DNA of 64,000 bases, from NCBI GenBank assembly GCA_010405405.1, contig MU004234.1, positions 1,507,563 to 1,571,562 on the forward strand, in the 5' to 3' direction. This document shows, one piece after another, positions 22,505 to 33,465 of the stretch. Each line of letters opens with the position of its first letter. Within the stretch, counting starts at the first letter, position 1. The DNA comes from Microthyrium microscopicum. Taxonomy: Eukaryota > Ascomycota > Dothideomycetes > Microthyriales > Microthyriaceae. A program made the translations under genes and the position numbers. The notes beneath the pieces were generated by a model that did no database searches, had not been told where the DNA came from, and was given only the letters and a program-made list of their open reading frames with translations.

Positions 22505-23290
22505 CTAGTAGTGTAAGACTTGATCTGGCCTTGGGTGCGAAATCACCAGAAGATGAGGATTCTTTTCCAAGCCAAGGACCATATCTTGGTTATGACGACG
22601 ACTGAGATTGAAAGGTTAGCCAACTCGGATCGGGGTTTTTTTGGTGACAGTTTTGGTAATAAGAACACGGAGGAGAAGGCTACGACTTACTCAGGTATGC
22701 CAGCCTTATCCATCCTATTTCTCAAAGCCCCCTGACCGCATCCAATCGGTGTCTGCATAGTTGCCATCCAATAGTAGCCACTTGGTGCTATCTCTACCGC
22801 GTTATTGTCAGTGTTAAAGCCAGCGCTGAAGGTGAAGTTTGTGCCCAAGCACCAGTGGTCAGATATGGCGTCTTTGAGTTTAGAGCCATCGAGGCCTAAG
22901 CTCTCCTCCCAGTTCCAGCAATTGGTATCATGATGGGTGGGACAGTATTTCTCAACTCCAACGATATAGTGCCTGTTGAGAACTCCGAAATTGCTAGAGG
23001 ATACTAATGTCAGAGGTGGTCTTCAACTTCATGAGAATGCGGAGAGTTTACTGTTTACGATTGCATGTCGCAGAAACCTTTGCATTGCAGTTCTCATCAA
23101 ATCCGGAAACATGTGGGAGATGATGCATCTGCCCAAGGTGCCGATAAGGATCTTTTGGAACAGGCAGCGTGTTGCGAGATGCGATGTGTTTGCTCGCTGT
23201 GAGAGCACCTGCTGAGTCCGCTCGATTCAGTGCAAGAGCAATGACCGGCGTAATGGCGACAAGCCTTGAAACGACTAAGAATAGTTTCAT
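22505..23290 (-). CDS. Small secreted cysteine-containing protein, three exons
   Basis: The exons are 23052-23290, 22691-22993 and 22505-22601. Intron 1 (58 bp) has GTAAAC, CTGAC and CTAG; intron 2 (89 bp) has GTAAGT, GGCTAAC and CTCAG. Both keep frame and give 212 residues. The N-terminus is a clear signal peptide (MKLFLVVSRLVAITPVIALA). The mature part has six cysteines (NCN, ATC, KYC, NCW, HWC, IGC) and several aromatic residues, as in small secreted or effector-like proteins. I do not recognise the family, and a function is not claimed. If intron 2 is retained, translation stops one codon past the donor (CCT GAG TAA), giving a form without the basic 32-residue tail. It lies next to the CTVM-repeat gene in convergent orientation. 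Confidence 0.6.
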
Positions 23291-24436
23291 TGCTCGAAAG
23301 TTATGGTGATATTCGATAATTTGGATGTAGAGTGTGGTCTTGAAGTGAGGGTCAGACTCGGTAAGTGAAGTGTTCAGTAAAATTGCTTTCCACAGTCAGG
23401 ATACATGCCGATTCAAGTGTTAAATATCTTTCTGGAAAATACCAGTTGCAAACTTGCCTAGGTGTACCATCCTACGTAAGGTAGTGATTCATGGTTTACC
23501 AATGATCAAGAGCTTTTGAGTCAAATTTTAAATACCATTTCTATGGTCCACTAGACGTTAAACTCATCTTGTACTTATATGGATAAGTCCTTTCTCATCT
23601 TGATACTCTATTGCATACTAGTAGGTACTTCCGTCATAAGCGGCACCGAATTTTGAGAATGCACTCAACTTGACTTTGATTACTCTAGTACAGGCTGAAC
23701 AGAAACGTTTCCCGACTGCTCCTAGGTAAGTGTATAAAATACCAGTAAGCATGGAAATCTGAAAAGGAGGATCCTCCAGGTAACGTCCGGCCCAGAGAAA
23801 CAGAGTTTGGTCATTTGTACCAAATTTTCGATGTTCAGCTTGATAAGCGGCAACACCACAGTCTACTACTCTCAGAGCAACTTTAAATACCAGTATAGGT
23901 TATTTGGAGTTAGCGGCAGTTGGAGCAGCGCAATGTATAACCATCATTTACAGAGGAACCTAGTAGTTACTTAACGAAACCTGCTCTGATCTGGCGTACG
24001 ACATTGAAACGTCATTCTCGCGTCACACTCCGTGAAACAACCTACCTACCTAAGTACTATAAAAGCATATTGCTGAATCAGGATGTGGCAAACCTTGATT
24101 CCAGCTACTTACCTGGTCCATCAATTCTAGCTATTTGATGTACACGATAAGTACTATCTTTTGCTTAGGTAAAGTATTTAAGCGTCCAATTATAGCCTTT
24201 ACCAGCTTGCCTGTGTGCTTGTCAAGTTGTCAACATTTTGATCCAGATTACGTTTGTGTAACGGGGAAGGTCATTCTTGCCATCTGGATGTCACGATGTC
24301 ACGATGTGGGGAAACTTACATCAAATCCAGTCACCACTCCACCCAACTGGCATGACGACACAGCTAGATTCGGCATAAGTTTTGATTTCAAGCTTCGTTG
24401 GAGAGGAAACTATGCACTTGATAACCTGACATCAAC
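23291..24436. other. Intergenic, divergent promoters, 1.1 kb
   Basis: This AT-rich spacer lies between the secreted-protein gene (leftward) and the 2OG oxygenase gene (rightward). It holds a TATA-like ACTATAAAAGC near 24056 and a short tandem repeat of GATGTCAC at about 24286-24309. The frame at 24135-24461 is not protein-like. Confidence 0.45.
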
Positions 24437-25733
24437 ATGGCTTCCAAGACATTCAGACTGAGCTCCACCTATCTTCTCACCGTCCTAAACCGATACCCCG
24501 CATGCCAATTGGCCAAATGCTGTGATACCAAACATCAGCTTATCAGTCCACCCAACAACTCCTTCTCCTCTTACATCTCGAATTCGAGAAGAGCAATTCA
24601 TACTTCACTACCTCTGAACTCAACCTCCATAATGACTTCCGCTGCCGTCGAGCAGGACAATCTATTCATTCCAGTATGTCAGACGGTTGATTCAACTTCA
24701 CGCCCGCTTATCTTTTCATAGCTTATTGACTTTGCCCCCTTCCGGGGTGGCTCTGCCGCCGACAAAAAAGCCGTTGCCAACGACATCGTCAATGGCTTTC
24801 GTAACGCGGGCTTCATCTACTTGAAAAATCATGGCATTTCACCTGCCGCGGTGGCAAGTGTATTCGGCCAAAGTGCAAAGTTCTTTCAACTGCCCCAAGA
24901 CCAAAAGGACAAATTGGCCTGGTATTCAGCAGAAGCAAACCGTGGTTATACAGCCCATGGACGTGAGAAAGTGAGCATGGCGGACGTGGAGGATGTGGAT
25001 GCGCTTCGGGAATCGAATCCGGATCTGAAAGAGTCACTGGAGATTGGACGGGATGATGAGCCACAGTTTCCAAATATGTGGCCGCCGCAAGAGGGTGAGA
25101 GTCAGTGGCCGACGGAGTTTAGGAAAGAGACCATGGGATTTTTTGAGCAGTGTAAGGAGATGCATCGGCTGGTTATGAGCTCGATTGCGGTCGGGCTGGG
25201 TATTGGTGAAACGTGGTTTGATGGCTTTACGAGTGATGGGGATAATACGCTGCGTTTGTTACATTACCCTGCAGTGAGTAGGGAAGTGTTCGAGAAGAAC
25301 GTGGGACAGGTGAGAGCTGGAGAGCATACGGATTATGGTTTGTGTCATCAATTCTTATATTGGATCCGACTAACGTATTGGACCAGGCTCTATGACACTG
25401 CTATTCCAGGACGCCAGGGGTGGTTTGCAAGTCGAGTCCCCAAATGGAAACTTTGTCGATGCAACACCAATTCCCGATACTATCGTCGTGAATGCTGGAG
25501 ACTTGATGGCGCGATGGTCAAACGACTACATTAAGAGCACAAAGCATCGTGTGGTTGAGCCACCCAACAAAACCTCTGAATATCCAGCTCGATATTCAAT
25601 CGCGTACTTTTGCAATCCAAATTTTACCAGCAAGATTGAGGCCATTCCTGGAACCGTTGCTGAAGGGGTTCAGAAATATGAGCCGATCATCAGTGGCGAG
25701 TATCTGGTACAGAGACTGACTGCAACTTATTAG
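24437..25733 (+). CDS. 2-oxoglutarate/Fe(II)-dependent dioxygenase (isopenicillin N synthase-like)
   Basis: The exons are 24437-24673, 24722-25337 and 25387-25733. The introns are 48 and 49 bp (GTATGT; GTTTGT with CTAAC). The product is 399 residues. The DIOX_N part starts at the first junction (LFIP-LIDFAPFRGG) and includes GFRNAGFIYLKNHGI. The iron-binding triad is visible as His and Asp in AGEHTDYG and His in STKHRV, and the 2-oxoglutarate-binding RxS as ARYSIAYF. The substrate is unknown. The first 65 residues resemble a mitochondrial presequence (basic, Ser-rich, SRRAIHTS), followed by an in-frame ATG (MTSAAVEQ) that gives the conserved cytosolic-type length. The gene could therefore make two forms. 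Flanking genes give no pathway context. Confidence 0.88.
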
Positions 25734-26904
25734 ATATATGGTTCAATATCAAATTTTCATCTATATCTTAGTATGTCTGAAATGCCTTCTTCCTTGCCTT
25801 ACTGACACTCGATACTCTGAAGAAAGAACTCATTCCACACCGGTGACTGTATATATACCATCCCGATTCTGCTGTCTTGGGTCTCTACATTCTTGTCTTG
25901 TCTTCTTTCAACCTTCTTGTTCCTTTCCTACCAGGCTGCTTCAACCCTTTTAGGAACATAATCACTGGGGGTATGCCTGAAAGCAGCGACAGCATTTCCT
26001 CATTCGGCTTCACTGCTACCTGTTACGAAAAGTATCGCCTATTACCTCGCAGCCTAGGAACTTCCAACATAGGATCCCTTCGTCTATCTCTTTCAATGCT
26101 CCCGAAAACTGCCAGGCTCCAAAGAAGCAATTGGCTTTCGGCTCCACATATCCTTGATTACTTTAACCTGATCAATTCTATCAACAACAAAGTAAATTGC
26201 ATGACCTCCTTAAGCCTAATCACAACCAACCAAAGATAATCTCTCTTCATAGCACCTGATTGTAGCACGAGCCAACTGCACAATCCATGATTGCTATCAC
26301 GATCTACTTTCAGACTTCACCCAGCGGCTTAACTGGCATACGAAATGCTTGTTAATTGTTCCCATGACAATCAATCACAGGTAGGATTCGGATCACGACG
26401 TTTGGGTTGCAGTGATTGACTACTAAGTTTAACAGAAACAGATTTGACTTCATCTTCCCTCTACCTTCACAGAAAACCGTCAAGTCCAATCGATTTAAAC
26501 TAAGATTCTCCCGAATTACCGTGTGCAGATATATTATTGGCATATAGAAACTCTAATCACATCCAGTCAATCAAGACACGGAAGACTCGTGCCTGACCAA
26601 CGAGCAAAGCCATTGCAGATCCACAAGCTGAAGTAACTACACCCGGTCAGAACCCAGGCCAGTAAGTCAATCACGTTAAACAGATCACATTCGCTCTTGC
26701 TTTGGGCCTTTTCTGTCCGATATCGTCCATCATCTGATTTACTCGAGACCCTTTACAATTCACTGCATAAGAAATCTATCACTAAATAGCGCAACTATCG
26801 ACACATTTGCTTCCATCATTCGTTGCAGGTATCTCTTGTCACTGACAAAAAAATATCCAAAGCAGATAAACAAGTATTTTAACCCACTCACGACTTGCCA
26901 CTTT
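25734..26904. other. Intergenic, 1.2 kb
   Basis: The first part is the 3' flank of the oxygenase gene and the last few hundred bases are the promoter and leader of the SET-domain gene. The frames present are short and not protein-like. I see nothing else. Confidence 0.5.
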
Positions 26905-28210
26905 ATGGAAAAGATGGAGTTTGCAATCAAGCAGATCAAGCATGATATCCAAGACCATCGGCTTGGAGAATCAGATGTATCCGATAAGTCTCAAACAACC
27001 ATCAGCACGCCACGAACTTACGCGTCTTCCGATGGGTCTTCAAATCTAGCCAGATCCATCCACCCGTCTACAGAGGATGTTTACATCATCAAAGAAACCA
27101 ATGGCAAAGGCCTCGGCATGTTCGCTATCGAAGACATTCCTTGCGGCACACTCATTCTCGTCGAAGACCCCCTATTTGCGCTCGATACCCGTTGCTGGAG
27201 CGCGGAGCAACTCGAAGATAAGATCAACGAACTAGATTCCCACGAGCAAGAGCGATTCTTCTCCTTGCACTCAGTGCACGATTTACCATACAACGACCCG
27301 TCGGACGAATACCAGCATCAATGGGCAAGTTTCAAGGAGGCTCGTCAAAACCACCTGGCTGAAGTCGCTCACGCAAGATCATCTGGCAAAAAAACAGCGA
27401 GCAGCATATTTGCCGCAAACATGATGGATGGCTCGGACGAAGAGTCAGACTGGAAGCTTGTACTTTGCGTCACTGCCGCCCGAATCAATCACTCGTGCTT
27501 GCCGAATACCCACTATGTATGGAACGATGCCAACAAAGCGCAGGAGTTTCGGGTCACGCGGGACGTTGCAGCTGGAGAGGTAAGAGACAGCTTGATCCGG
27601 GTGCGCCGATAGACGCTGAAAGCATAAACTAGGAAATCACTATCAGCTATGTGTATTCAACCGAACGCTACGAGAAGCGCAAGAAGATCCTGGCCGAGCA
27701 CTATGGGTTCACTTGCCATTGCCCTGCATGTGGCAATCGAGACAACTGGTCTAGCGTGGCATATCAGAGTTACGATCGGCGATTTAGACTGGGCGAGCTG
27801 GACCGGAAACTATCCTCCAATTCCTATTTGGCCAATGATAACCTTTGGGGCCGAATTCGAGATAGGATCTTGTATATCAAATTACTACAGGAAGAAGGCT
27901 TGTACACACCCACACTGGGCACAGAGTTAGTACATCGGCTGGTTGACTTGGGGTGAAGCTAACTTCGATTCTCAGATTCGGCAGAGTGTCACGGTGCTAT
28001 CTTTCGTTTGCACTTGCTGGTGAAGGTGGTCTGGAGCAAGCTATTGACTATGCCCGTTCAGCAGTGAAAGTGCTCACAAATTGTGTCGGCGCAGAACATA
28101 TCAACAATGTGTACGAACAGAAATGGCTTCATGCTATAGAAAGTCATGGACTCAATGCCGTGTTTGTTGAGAACGGAGTACTTCTGCTCAGAGGGACCAA
28201 TAACCTATGA
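26905..28210 (+). CDS. SET-domain protein (putative lysine methyltransferase)
   Basis: The exons are 26905-27579, 27633-27925 and 27976-28210. Intron 1 is 53 bp with GTAAGA; intron 2 is 50 bp with GTTAGT, GCTAAC and CTCAG. Both junctions keep frame. The product is 400 residues. The SET domain starts near residue 63 (GKGLGMFAIEDIPCGTLILVEDPLF), has the split insert typical of SMYD/Set5-type proteins, then the pseudoknot motifs ARINHSCLPNTHYVW and, across junction 1, EEITISYVYSTERYEKRKKIL. A Cys-rich post-SET element follows (FTCHCPACGNRDN). The last exon is helical, with a TPR-like segment (LEQAIDYARSAVKVL). The substrate is unknown. A short in-frame run without ATG precedes the chosen start at 26905. 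Confidence 0.88.
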
Positions 28211-28747
28211 TGCAGACAACAGAAACTTGGTCATGGAAATCAATTCACAAGATCCAATAGGGATGAGAAGCGAGACGAACAACCAGAACCGATTTTTTTG
28301 GAATGGTAAGAATTTCCCGTGAGCCATGCTGTCATAAGGCTGAGAAAAAGGCTGACAACATGCAGATTACTAGCGCGGCAGGGTAGCGACTGATGTACAT
28401 CATGGTGTATGATGATGATTCATGTCTTCTTTAACTGTTTGGATACTGCCCCTATTCTTGAACTATCACTCAAGGTTTACATTGCGTACAAGTCAACTAT
28501 TAATGTTTAAATCCAATTTATATTCTTGAATGCCATCGCCATAAAGTGACGCAATAAATACCACCAGGTCGAAGAAGGATTAGCGTGAAATATTCTCGAA
28601 TTGCTTTTTCGAGTTTCGGATATTACTGCATCCGATAACATGTTTCAATGTCTATGACTTGTACAACTATTCGCATCCTCATCCTTCAAAACTTTTGCCT
28701 GTCTTTCAATCATCAACACACACTATCGCAATCATATCACCTTCAAA
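28211..28747. other. Intergenic, 0.5 kb
   Basis: This is the 3' flank of the SET gene and the promoter and leader of the AhpC/TSA-like gene. The end is a C/A-rich leader running into the ATG at 28748. No other feature is seen. Confidence 0.5.
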
Positions 28748-29719
28748 ATGGCCACAGTAGAATCGTTGCCAGCCGAGTCTACATCTGCTCAACCGATCAA
28801 AACCGGAACAACAAGCACATCACCAAACTCGCCACCAAACCCACAAACTCTTCCAACACCACCACCAACCGACGCATCAGACTGCGGCTGCGGACCACCC
28901 ACCACCGCGCCCGTCACCAACCACCTCCCCGACGCAAGCACCACCAAAACCATCCTCTCTCTCCCCATAACCGACGCCCAATCAATCCAACATACGCTCC
29001 AATCCCATCTCTCCTCAACACCCGCAGCCAAACACCTCCTAATCTTCGTCCGCCATTTCTACTGCTACAACTGTCAAGAGTTTCTCCGTCATCTGGTGCA
29101 CCATATTCCTCAACTCCCCGCCAATACCGCCATTACCATCATATCGAATGGCGCGCCCGCGCTCATCGAGCCATATATTGCGGCCACCCAGGTACCGTAC
29201 CCCGTCTTCGTAGATCCAGCGCCAAGCCCGCTATACAAGGCGTTAGGATTGGCCAGTACGAAAAGTATGGGCGCCAAGAGCGAGTATGTGCAACAAGGCC
29301 TACTAGCAGGCGTCGTCCAAGGCGTCCTACAAGGAGTTGGCAGTGGAAAACATGCGACGAGTGGTGGCGCTATGTGGCAGGTTGGAGGCGAGTTCCTGTT
29401 CGAGCGGAACGATAAAACGTATGAGGCGAACTGGGCGATTGGAAAGTCAAAGGGGGAGAAGGTGGAGCAGCCCAAAGAGGCAGGGGATGAGTGGGAGATT
29501 ACCTGGGCGCATCGAATGAAGACTACGAGGGATCATGTCTCCATGGAGGAATTGAGGAGAGTTCTGGGCGTTGATGCTAGTGCTGTGCCGGTTGAAGATA
29601 GGAAGAGTGGGTGGAGCGAGGTTTGGAGGAGTTGGAAGGCATGGCACAGAGGATTCGTGGACAAGGCGGAGAAGAACAAAGGCCCGAAGCCACCGGGTCT
29701 GTTTGGTACTATGGTTTAG
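28748..29719 (+). CDS. AhpC/TSA-like (AAED1-type) thioredoxin-fold protein
   Basis: A single exon encodes 323 residues. Residues 1-65 are Pro/Thr/Ser-rich and disordered. The thioredoxin-like core follows: HLLIFVRHFYCYNCQEFLRHL with a CxxC-type pair (Cys-Tyr-Asn-Cys) where the peroxidatic cysteine sits, AITIISNGAPALIEPYI, YPVFVDPAPSPLYKALGL, and GGEFLFERND near the end of the domain. This is the AhpC-TSA_2 layout found in many fungal proteins of unknown substrate; redox activity is inferred from the fold only. The C-terminal 90 residues (WRSWKAWHRGFVDKAEKNKG) are basic and amphipathic. Alternative frames inside this gene are shadows. Confidence 0.85.
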   Translation: MATVESLPAESTSAQPIKTGTTSTSPNSPPNPQTLPTPPPTDASDCGCGPPTTAPVTNHLPDASTTKTILSLPITDAQSIQHTLQSHLSSTPAAKHLLIFVRHFYCYNCQEFLRHLVHHIPQLPANTAITIISNGAPALIEPYIAATQVPYPVFVDPAPSPLYKALGLASTKSMGAKSEYVQQGLLAGVVQGVLQGVGSGKHATSGGAMWQVGGEFLFERNDKTYEANWAIGKSKGEKVEQPKEAGDEWEITWAHRMKTTRDHVSMEELRRVLGVDASAVPVEDRKSGWSEVWRSWKAWHRGFVDKAEKNKGPKPPGLFGTMV

Positions 29720-30760
29720 ACTGGTGGTGTAAATGTTATAGTATGCTGTATGTGTAATCAAGATACCCAGGAGTTCATCAGATGGTGGAGTTGGACATGA
29801 GTTGCGTGACAAAATCAGTGATCCGGTGCTCTTTTCTCTGGAATGAAAGAGCGATTTCGAGATTCGTGCACTCGACTCTTATACAATCCGTTTAGTCTAC
29901 TGCTATTACACTCCAATCGGGACTTCGATCATTCACAACATCCTACCACCCTCTCATCAAGAATTTATGTTTTCAAGTTATATCATTATCCACCGTCTCT
30001 TCATTGTATAAAGCATCTCATCTGGTTGCCGCTGCACCTGCAGAAGTACACAAATGCATCATCCAGCTGCCAATACACACTCTGATGATACAGCCTCAGA
30101 TTAGTATGGTGGTTGAAGTCGAGGAGGCGGTAAAGGTTGGGACGGAGGATGGAGAACACTTCCCTGTCTTGACCTTGTACTCTTACAAACTAGTGATTGT
30201 GGTAGGAGGGGAGATTGGATGAGGACGTACTTTCTATGCATGGAAGGGCAGTGGGTCGTTAACTCCTTGAGGAATGTCAATGGGACTTTCCACCTACTAT
30301 TCTATGGCCGCCATGTGCTTCATTGATGAGTGCTTTGTCTGCCTTAAGGGGCATACAGATTTTGGAAGTTGATCGAATCCGCTAGGCCATACAGCATCTT
30401 CTGATTGAAAGGGCTGGTGGGTGGCCATTATTCTTGATGGAAGAATACCATTTACTTCGGCATTGCGTTGGAGAGGATCCAGTGATGTTGAAGAGTGGAA
30501 TCATTGTATCAAAAAATTTCATAAACACTCTATACGTAACACGTCGTTAAATAAACCTCCTTTCGTGTGTAACCACTGACGACGCTATACGGTAACACAA
30601 CTGGTACAGGCCATCGAATCCTTTATACACTAGTCGATCTCAGAGTTGAGTTTCAAATGCCGTTCCGCTCCCCCAAAAACACTTTAAGACTCCAGATCTT
30701 CTTCTTCTGCTTCTATTGTACATTGCGTGCACAAGAACCTCGGCGAAGAGCGCTCATAAC
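29720..30760. other. Intergenic between convergent genes, 1 kb
   Basis: This is the 3' flank of the AhpC/TSA-like gene and of SNF4. The frames at 29843-30222 overlap each other and look like chance. I see no gene. Confidence 0.5.
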
Positions 30761-32284
30761 TCATGGTAGCGGCTCGTCAGGAAACTCTCCTTCTAGAAGG
30801 ATATAGGTGAGGATGTCGGATAGGGTAAGGACACCTTGAAGACGTCCTTTAGGGTCCACGATGATGAATCGATGGACGCGGGACTTGCGTATTGTGTCGA
30901 GAATAGTGCCGAGATGATCCCAGATGGAGCAGGTGTGGATGCCAGCAAAATCCTGCCATAATCAGCATGGTAGTAAACGGGTAAGGAACGATATATTATA
31001 CCTCTGGTCTTTTCAACAGTGCTTCTCCAACTGTTATCTGGAGATCATCGTATATTCCACCCTTTATAACCGTAATGACATCAACAGCTTCAAATATGTT
31101 GAGCAGAATGCCTGCAGTTGAAGTTAATAAATGTGTAATCGTAGTACGAGGCGAGAGGACCAACCATTTTTGTCAATAATGGGAACACTCGAAATGTTCT
31201 TTTTGACTAGCATATGTATAACATCAATGACAGGCGTATCCATGGTAGCAGTCGCCAAGTCCCCAAATGTGCCAATGTTCAGCATCTTCAACGGTTTTAT
31301 GAGCTGATACGTGCTATTAACGTTTACAGCAATGAATTTCAGTATGCGGTACTGCGTAATGACACTGACGACCATGGCACGTTTAGTCTGATCATCTATA
31401 TCGACCAGAGGTATTCTCCGTGCTCTCGACTCGAGCATCCGTCGGCAAGCTTCGTAGAGCGGGCGATCCGGGTGGATGCTGATCGTCTCCATTGGTTCCG
31501 CGCCAATCGCTTTTTCAATCTCGGGCAATGCATCCAGCCGAAACTGATCAATCTGCGCCAACGCGCCTGGATTTTGCCAGTAGTATTGCACCACATTGAT
31601 ATAGTCATGGCTGGTAATCAAGCCAGCAAACGTCGACGTTCGACTGTCCCACAGCGGTGCAGATACGATCCCGTTCTGGATCATCACGTTCAGACTCGCC
31701 TTGACGAGCAGCGCCGTGTCCAGCATGATCAACCGGTAGCTGATAGGTAGCACATCATAACTCGTGCGCACTTTGAGGAATCCGCGTATCTGTCGTAGGC
31801 CGGCGAGCTGTTCTTTATCCTCAGCGGTTCGTGGCGGTTCGCTCAGACCTGCGAGGCCAGGCATGTTGGCGGTCGTGTCGCCGGCGGTGATGCCGCTAGC
31901 TTTGCTGAGGCTACTACGAGGTCGCAGATAGCTTGCAGGTGTGACAAAGTGGACAGGTTGCGCGACGGGACTGGCGGTGCTGGAGCCGCGACCAGAGGCA
32001 AGCGTGGAGCCTGTGAGGGAAGAGCCGCTGCCGCTGGCGGGCGAGATAGTGTTTCCGGCGACTTGTCGTAGAGCCGCTTGGGCGGGCGAGCGGGTACGAA
32101 GATCGTCGGTGGAGGATTGGGAGGCTGGTGGATCTGTAGTGATGCGAAGAGCATACAATTAGACTGGTGAAGCTGAACGAATCGAGGTAAATATAGCGGG
32201 GCAAAGAGCAAAACGAGAGATTGAAGCAGTTTTGAGGCGGGTAGAAGAGGTAGGATGTCACTCACCGACGCCGTTGTCAGCCAT
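30761..32284 (-). CDS. SNF4: AMPK/SNF1 complex gamma subunit (CBS-domain protein)
   Basis: There are four exons: 32266-32284 (19 nt), 31165-32133, 31002-31111 and 30761-30952. The introns are 132, 53 and 49 bp, all in phase. The product is 429 residues. The first 110 residues are Ser/Pro/Ala-rich. Four CBS repeats follow: RTSYDVLPISYRLIMLDTAL..NGIVSAPLWDS..FAGLITSHDYINVVQYY; SIHPDRPLYEACRRMLESRARRIPLVDID; LATATMDTPVIDVIHMLVKKNISSVPIIDKNG; and LGTILDTIRKSRVHRFIIVDPKGRLQGVLTLSDIL. The protein is the nucleotide-sensing gamma subunit that activates the Snf1 kinase under glucose limitation. Its small first exon (MADNGV) and 132 bp first intron are part of a long leader region. The first exon ends with one base of the Asp codon. 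Confidence 0.96.
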
Positions 32285-33465
32285 CGTGAATGGTGGGGGG
32301 TTCAGCGCACTTCCAATAGGTAGGATCAGATGTGTTGGCCTCTGCCTTGTCCAGACCAATTGGACTCCTGGAGGTTTGCGTTGTCGGTTACCGTCGCGTT
32401 CCCAAGAAGTATGATGGTTGCCAACAACTACGTACTTTCCAAAGTCTTCAACCTCTGCTCAGTTCGAAAGGACAGAAAACGAGAAAGATGAGATGACGAT
32501 ATTGAGGCATCGGAGTCTACTGCGAGCGGTTCACTAACGGTAGAGATCCGCTGCCTTGGGAGCCAGAAGAGTTGATGGGAGTGTGTTGATAAGCACGCGC
32601 AGCTTGCAGCGAGCTGTAAACTGACTTTTCGTGGTGGATAGCGAGTGTATAGGAGTTCGAAGTCTCCTACAAAGCCATTGCCTCATCTATATCGAATCGG
32701 GTTGTGTCGTCTTTGAAGAATCACGTCGGGAACGAGGAGCTGAGGTACAGGCCTGGCCCAGTAGGCGGGGCTCGAATTGCGGAGGGAAAAAAGCTAGGCT
32801 GGCGATGAAATAAGCAACGCGTCCAGAATCAATGAGGAAAAGGATTTGCAGTGGATCGAGATCAAGTATCAACACAACAAACAAATCATCAATTGAGGTT
32901 GCGACAGTTGGATGGGTGCTTACCAGGTATCGGGAACAAGCGGTTGACTGGCGTCGAACCTTCCCCTTTTAGTTGCACTTACTCTACGGTACGTCGGTAC
33001 CCATCTGGTCTATCACGACTTCCCATCAACTTTTATCCCTATCACCAACGCTCCCAGACAAGACATACTGTACTTTCCATCACAATTATTGCATGATCAA
33101 CGAGTAAACCGCGTCTTTTGAAATAAAGCATTCAATGACAAAGTATGGCTATTCACTTCCCGTCAATCGACAGTAACAATTGATTTCTAACGAGAGACTC
33201 TTCCCATTGCTATAACTAGTAATTGATTGAACCCTCTCATACACGTCGTCAGGCATGTTTAAACGCCAGAGATGCAGAATAAAGACCCCACTCCTGTGGC
33301 TACCCGCCCATAGAGCAACAACAGCTCTGTTCACTACCCCTACATGCGTAAGAGATAGACATTCGAACAATAGGAAAAAAGAGCAAAAGGGTACTGATGT
33401 ACATCCCATCAAGGCCGGCCGTTTCAAAGCTAATCAATCATGTCTGTGAACGCTTCGTAAAGGCA
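32285..33465. other. SNF4 promoter and 3' flank of the PP2C gene
   Basis: SNF4 and the PP2C gene are both transcribed leftwards. The part next to 32285 should therefore be the SNF4 leader and promoter, and the part near 33465 is the 3' flank of the PP2C gene. Frames here are short and not protein-like. Confidence 0.5.

Noticed and set aside
28648-29415. 255-codon frame overlapping the AhpC/TSA-like gene
   Set aside because: It is a shadow of the real frame at 28748-29719; its Arg/His/Pro-rich translation is typical of a frame-shifted reading.
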